Source: a virus
Strand: one strand, 5' to 3'
IMG/VR virus record: IMGVR_UViG_3300030060_003833
Location: 13,457 to 48,651 of that record
Length of the DNA stretch: 35,195 nucleotides
The stretch's first letter is position 1, and the number at the start of each line of letters is the position of its first letter. The position numbers and the translations under genes were made by a program. Below the pieces are notes generated by a model. That model ran no database searches. It saw nothing but the letters and a program-made list of their open reading frames with translations, and was not told the origin of the DNA. Of this stretch, positions 34,738 to 35,195 are shown in pieces.

Positions 34738-35067
34738 ATGGCACTGACACCTTATCATAATATAGTAGGTGGCACAACTAGAGAAAATGAATTAATAGGA
34801 GTTGGAGATATTAGGAGTAACTTAAGAAGTATACATCTTAATAATCTTCATACTTCTTCTGCTGCTACTATAGACTTATATTTATATAAACCCTCTACAG
34901 ACACTTCTGTAGAAGAGACATATTATATGTTATATAATTATAGTTTAGCCGCTAAAACATTTTTAACTATAGATGATTTAGGTTTATTAAGTTTTGATAA
35001 TTCTACTTATGCGTTGTTTATATCTGTAGGTGGATCAGACACCGTAGACGTGTTTTTAAATAGATAA
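34738..35067 (+). CDS. Small beta-rich structural protein, third of the set
   Basis: This 109-residue protein begins 3 bases after the previous stop. It starts MALTPYHNIVGGTTRENE and continues with strand-rich segments (LRSIHLNNLHTSSAATIDLY, LAAKTFLTIDDLGLLSFDN, YALFISVGGSDTVDVFL). The strand order and the x-IHLNNL...IDLYLYK pattern resemble the FVYVK segments of the two tandem proteins upstream. It may be a distant third member of a small virion family, but similarity is weak by eye. It has no signal peptide or cysteines. It is the last + strand gene, followed directly by a strong hairpin terminator. Confidence 0.55.
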   Translation: MALTPYHNIVGGTTRENELIGVGDIRSNLRSIHLNNLHTSSAATIDLYLYKPSTDTSVEETYYMLYNYSLAAKTFLTIDDLGLLSFDNSTYALFISVGGSDTVDVFLNR

Positions 35068-35070
35068 AAA

Positions 35071-35095
35071 AAAAGGGGCTCACGCCCCTTTTATT
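35071..35095. terminator. Bidirectional terminator between convergent genes
   Basis: A perfect 9-pair stem (aaaaggggc with gccccttttt-side bases, 35071-35079 with 35084-35092) closes a TCAC loop. An A-run precedes it and a T-run follows, so it can terminate transcription from both strands. It lies 3 bases after the + strand stop and directly beside the stop of the - strand gene (35094-35096), marking the border between two opposed transcription units. Confidence 0.85.
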
Positions 35096-35195
35096 ATATA
35101 GTAACAGAATTTTTTTGGTTCTGAACTTCAACCCTGACTTCTTGAGCTATGTTTTTAATATTCTGCATAGCTTTTCTAAGTCTAGTTCCAGCTGA
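35094..35195 (-). CDS. Histone H1-like (Hc1-type) protein, C-terminal end only
   Basis: Read on the - strand, the frame is open from the window edge to a TAA at 35096-35094 and encodes 33 residues beginning SAGTRLRKAMQNIKNIAQEV and ending NSVTI. The AGTRxRK-x-(x)-I-x-x-(x)-A/L-x-E-(V/F)-R pattern matches the C-terminal half of Bacteroidota histone H1-like proteins (Hc1), which are short Lys-rich DNA-binding helices. Marine phages carry similar genes. Only this piece is visible, so the start and length are unknown. It is convergent with the + strand genes and shares the terminator hairpin. It could belong to an early or mid module, for instance host nucleoid takeover. Confidence 0.5.
   Translation of the reverse strand, partial: SAGTRLRKAMQNIKNIAQEVRVEVQNQKNSVTI

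Noticed and set aside
1-35195. tRNA genes, integrase, attachment sites or IS elements
   Set aside because: No cloverleaf-like segment, recombinase motif or terminal inverted repeats were seen. The gaps between genes are too short to hold them.

Overview
This window looks like the structural (late) half of an uncultured double-stranded DNA tailed phage. Its host is most likely a marine Flavobacteriia-type member of the Bacteroidota. The DNA is AT-rich and almost wholly coding. Twenty-eight genes run on the + strand with gaps of a few bases or TAATG/ATGA overlaps, and one truncated gene enters from the right on the - strand. Four independent things point to a Bacteroidota host: translation starts sit behind A/T-only leaders with no Shine-Dalgarno sequence; a phage gene (27.9-29.8 kb) carries flavobacterial GCTDS-type repeats and what looks like a type IX secretion (T9SS) C-terminal signal; export signals have Q at +1; and the last gene has the AGTRxRK signature of Bacteroidota histone H1-like (Hc1) proteins. 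There is no tape measure, tail tube or sheath gene, so a short-tailed (podovirus-type) virion is inferred. Gene order and protein sizes resemble crAss-like phages (Crassvirales, e.g. the Cellulophaga phi14:2 type). That assignment is from memory of the families and was not tested by a search.

Layout. (1) 0-7.7 kb, head: C-terminal part of the large terminase, portal, scaffold-like protein, major capsid protein (followed by a strong hairpin terminator), and a conserved head-region protein that repeats the leader and MAKKKK start of the scaffold. (2) 7.7-18 kb, tail: two ring/connector-type proteins, a 2172-aa tail 'stabilisation/muzzle'-like protein, a beta-rich 435-aa protein and a small conserved structural protein. 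(3) 18-27.2 kb, internal/cargo: a 221-aa Ala/Gln-rich protein, a 332-aa protein, and a 2492-aa polyvalent protein with an HExxH zincin-like site, a complete HAD phosphatase-like domain bracketed by FSKS motifs, a hydrophobic segment and two C-terminal Cys3His knuckles. (4) 27.2-33.9 kb, accessory and envelope: a holin-like membrane protein, a lipoprotein-like thioredoxin fold lacking its cysteines, a secreted T9SS-like repeat protein, a predicted outer-membrane barrel, a PAP2-family phosphatase, five small basic proteins sharing an SPxK motif, a conserved Cys-containing protein, and an M15 peptidase. (5) 33.9-35.07 kb: three small beta-rich proteins, two of them tandem paralogues. A hairpin at 35.07 kb separates this convoy from the convergent histone-like gene.

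Most noteworthy are the SPxK N-terminal tag shared by six proteins, the modular cargo polyprotein with repeated [LF]SK[ST] boundaries, and an envelope-directed cassette that includes a probable T9SS substrate. Every functional call comes from reading motifs by eye; no database search was run.
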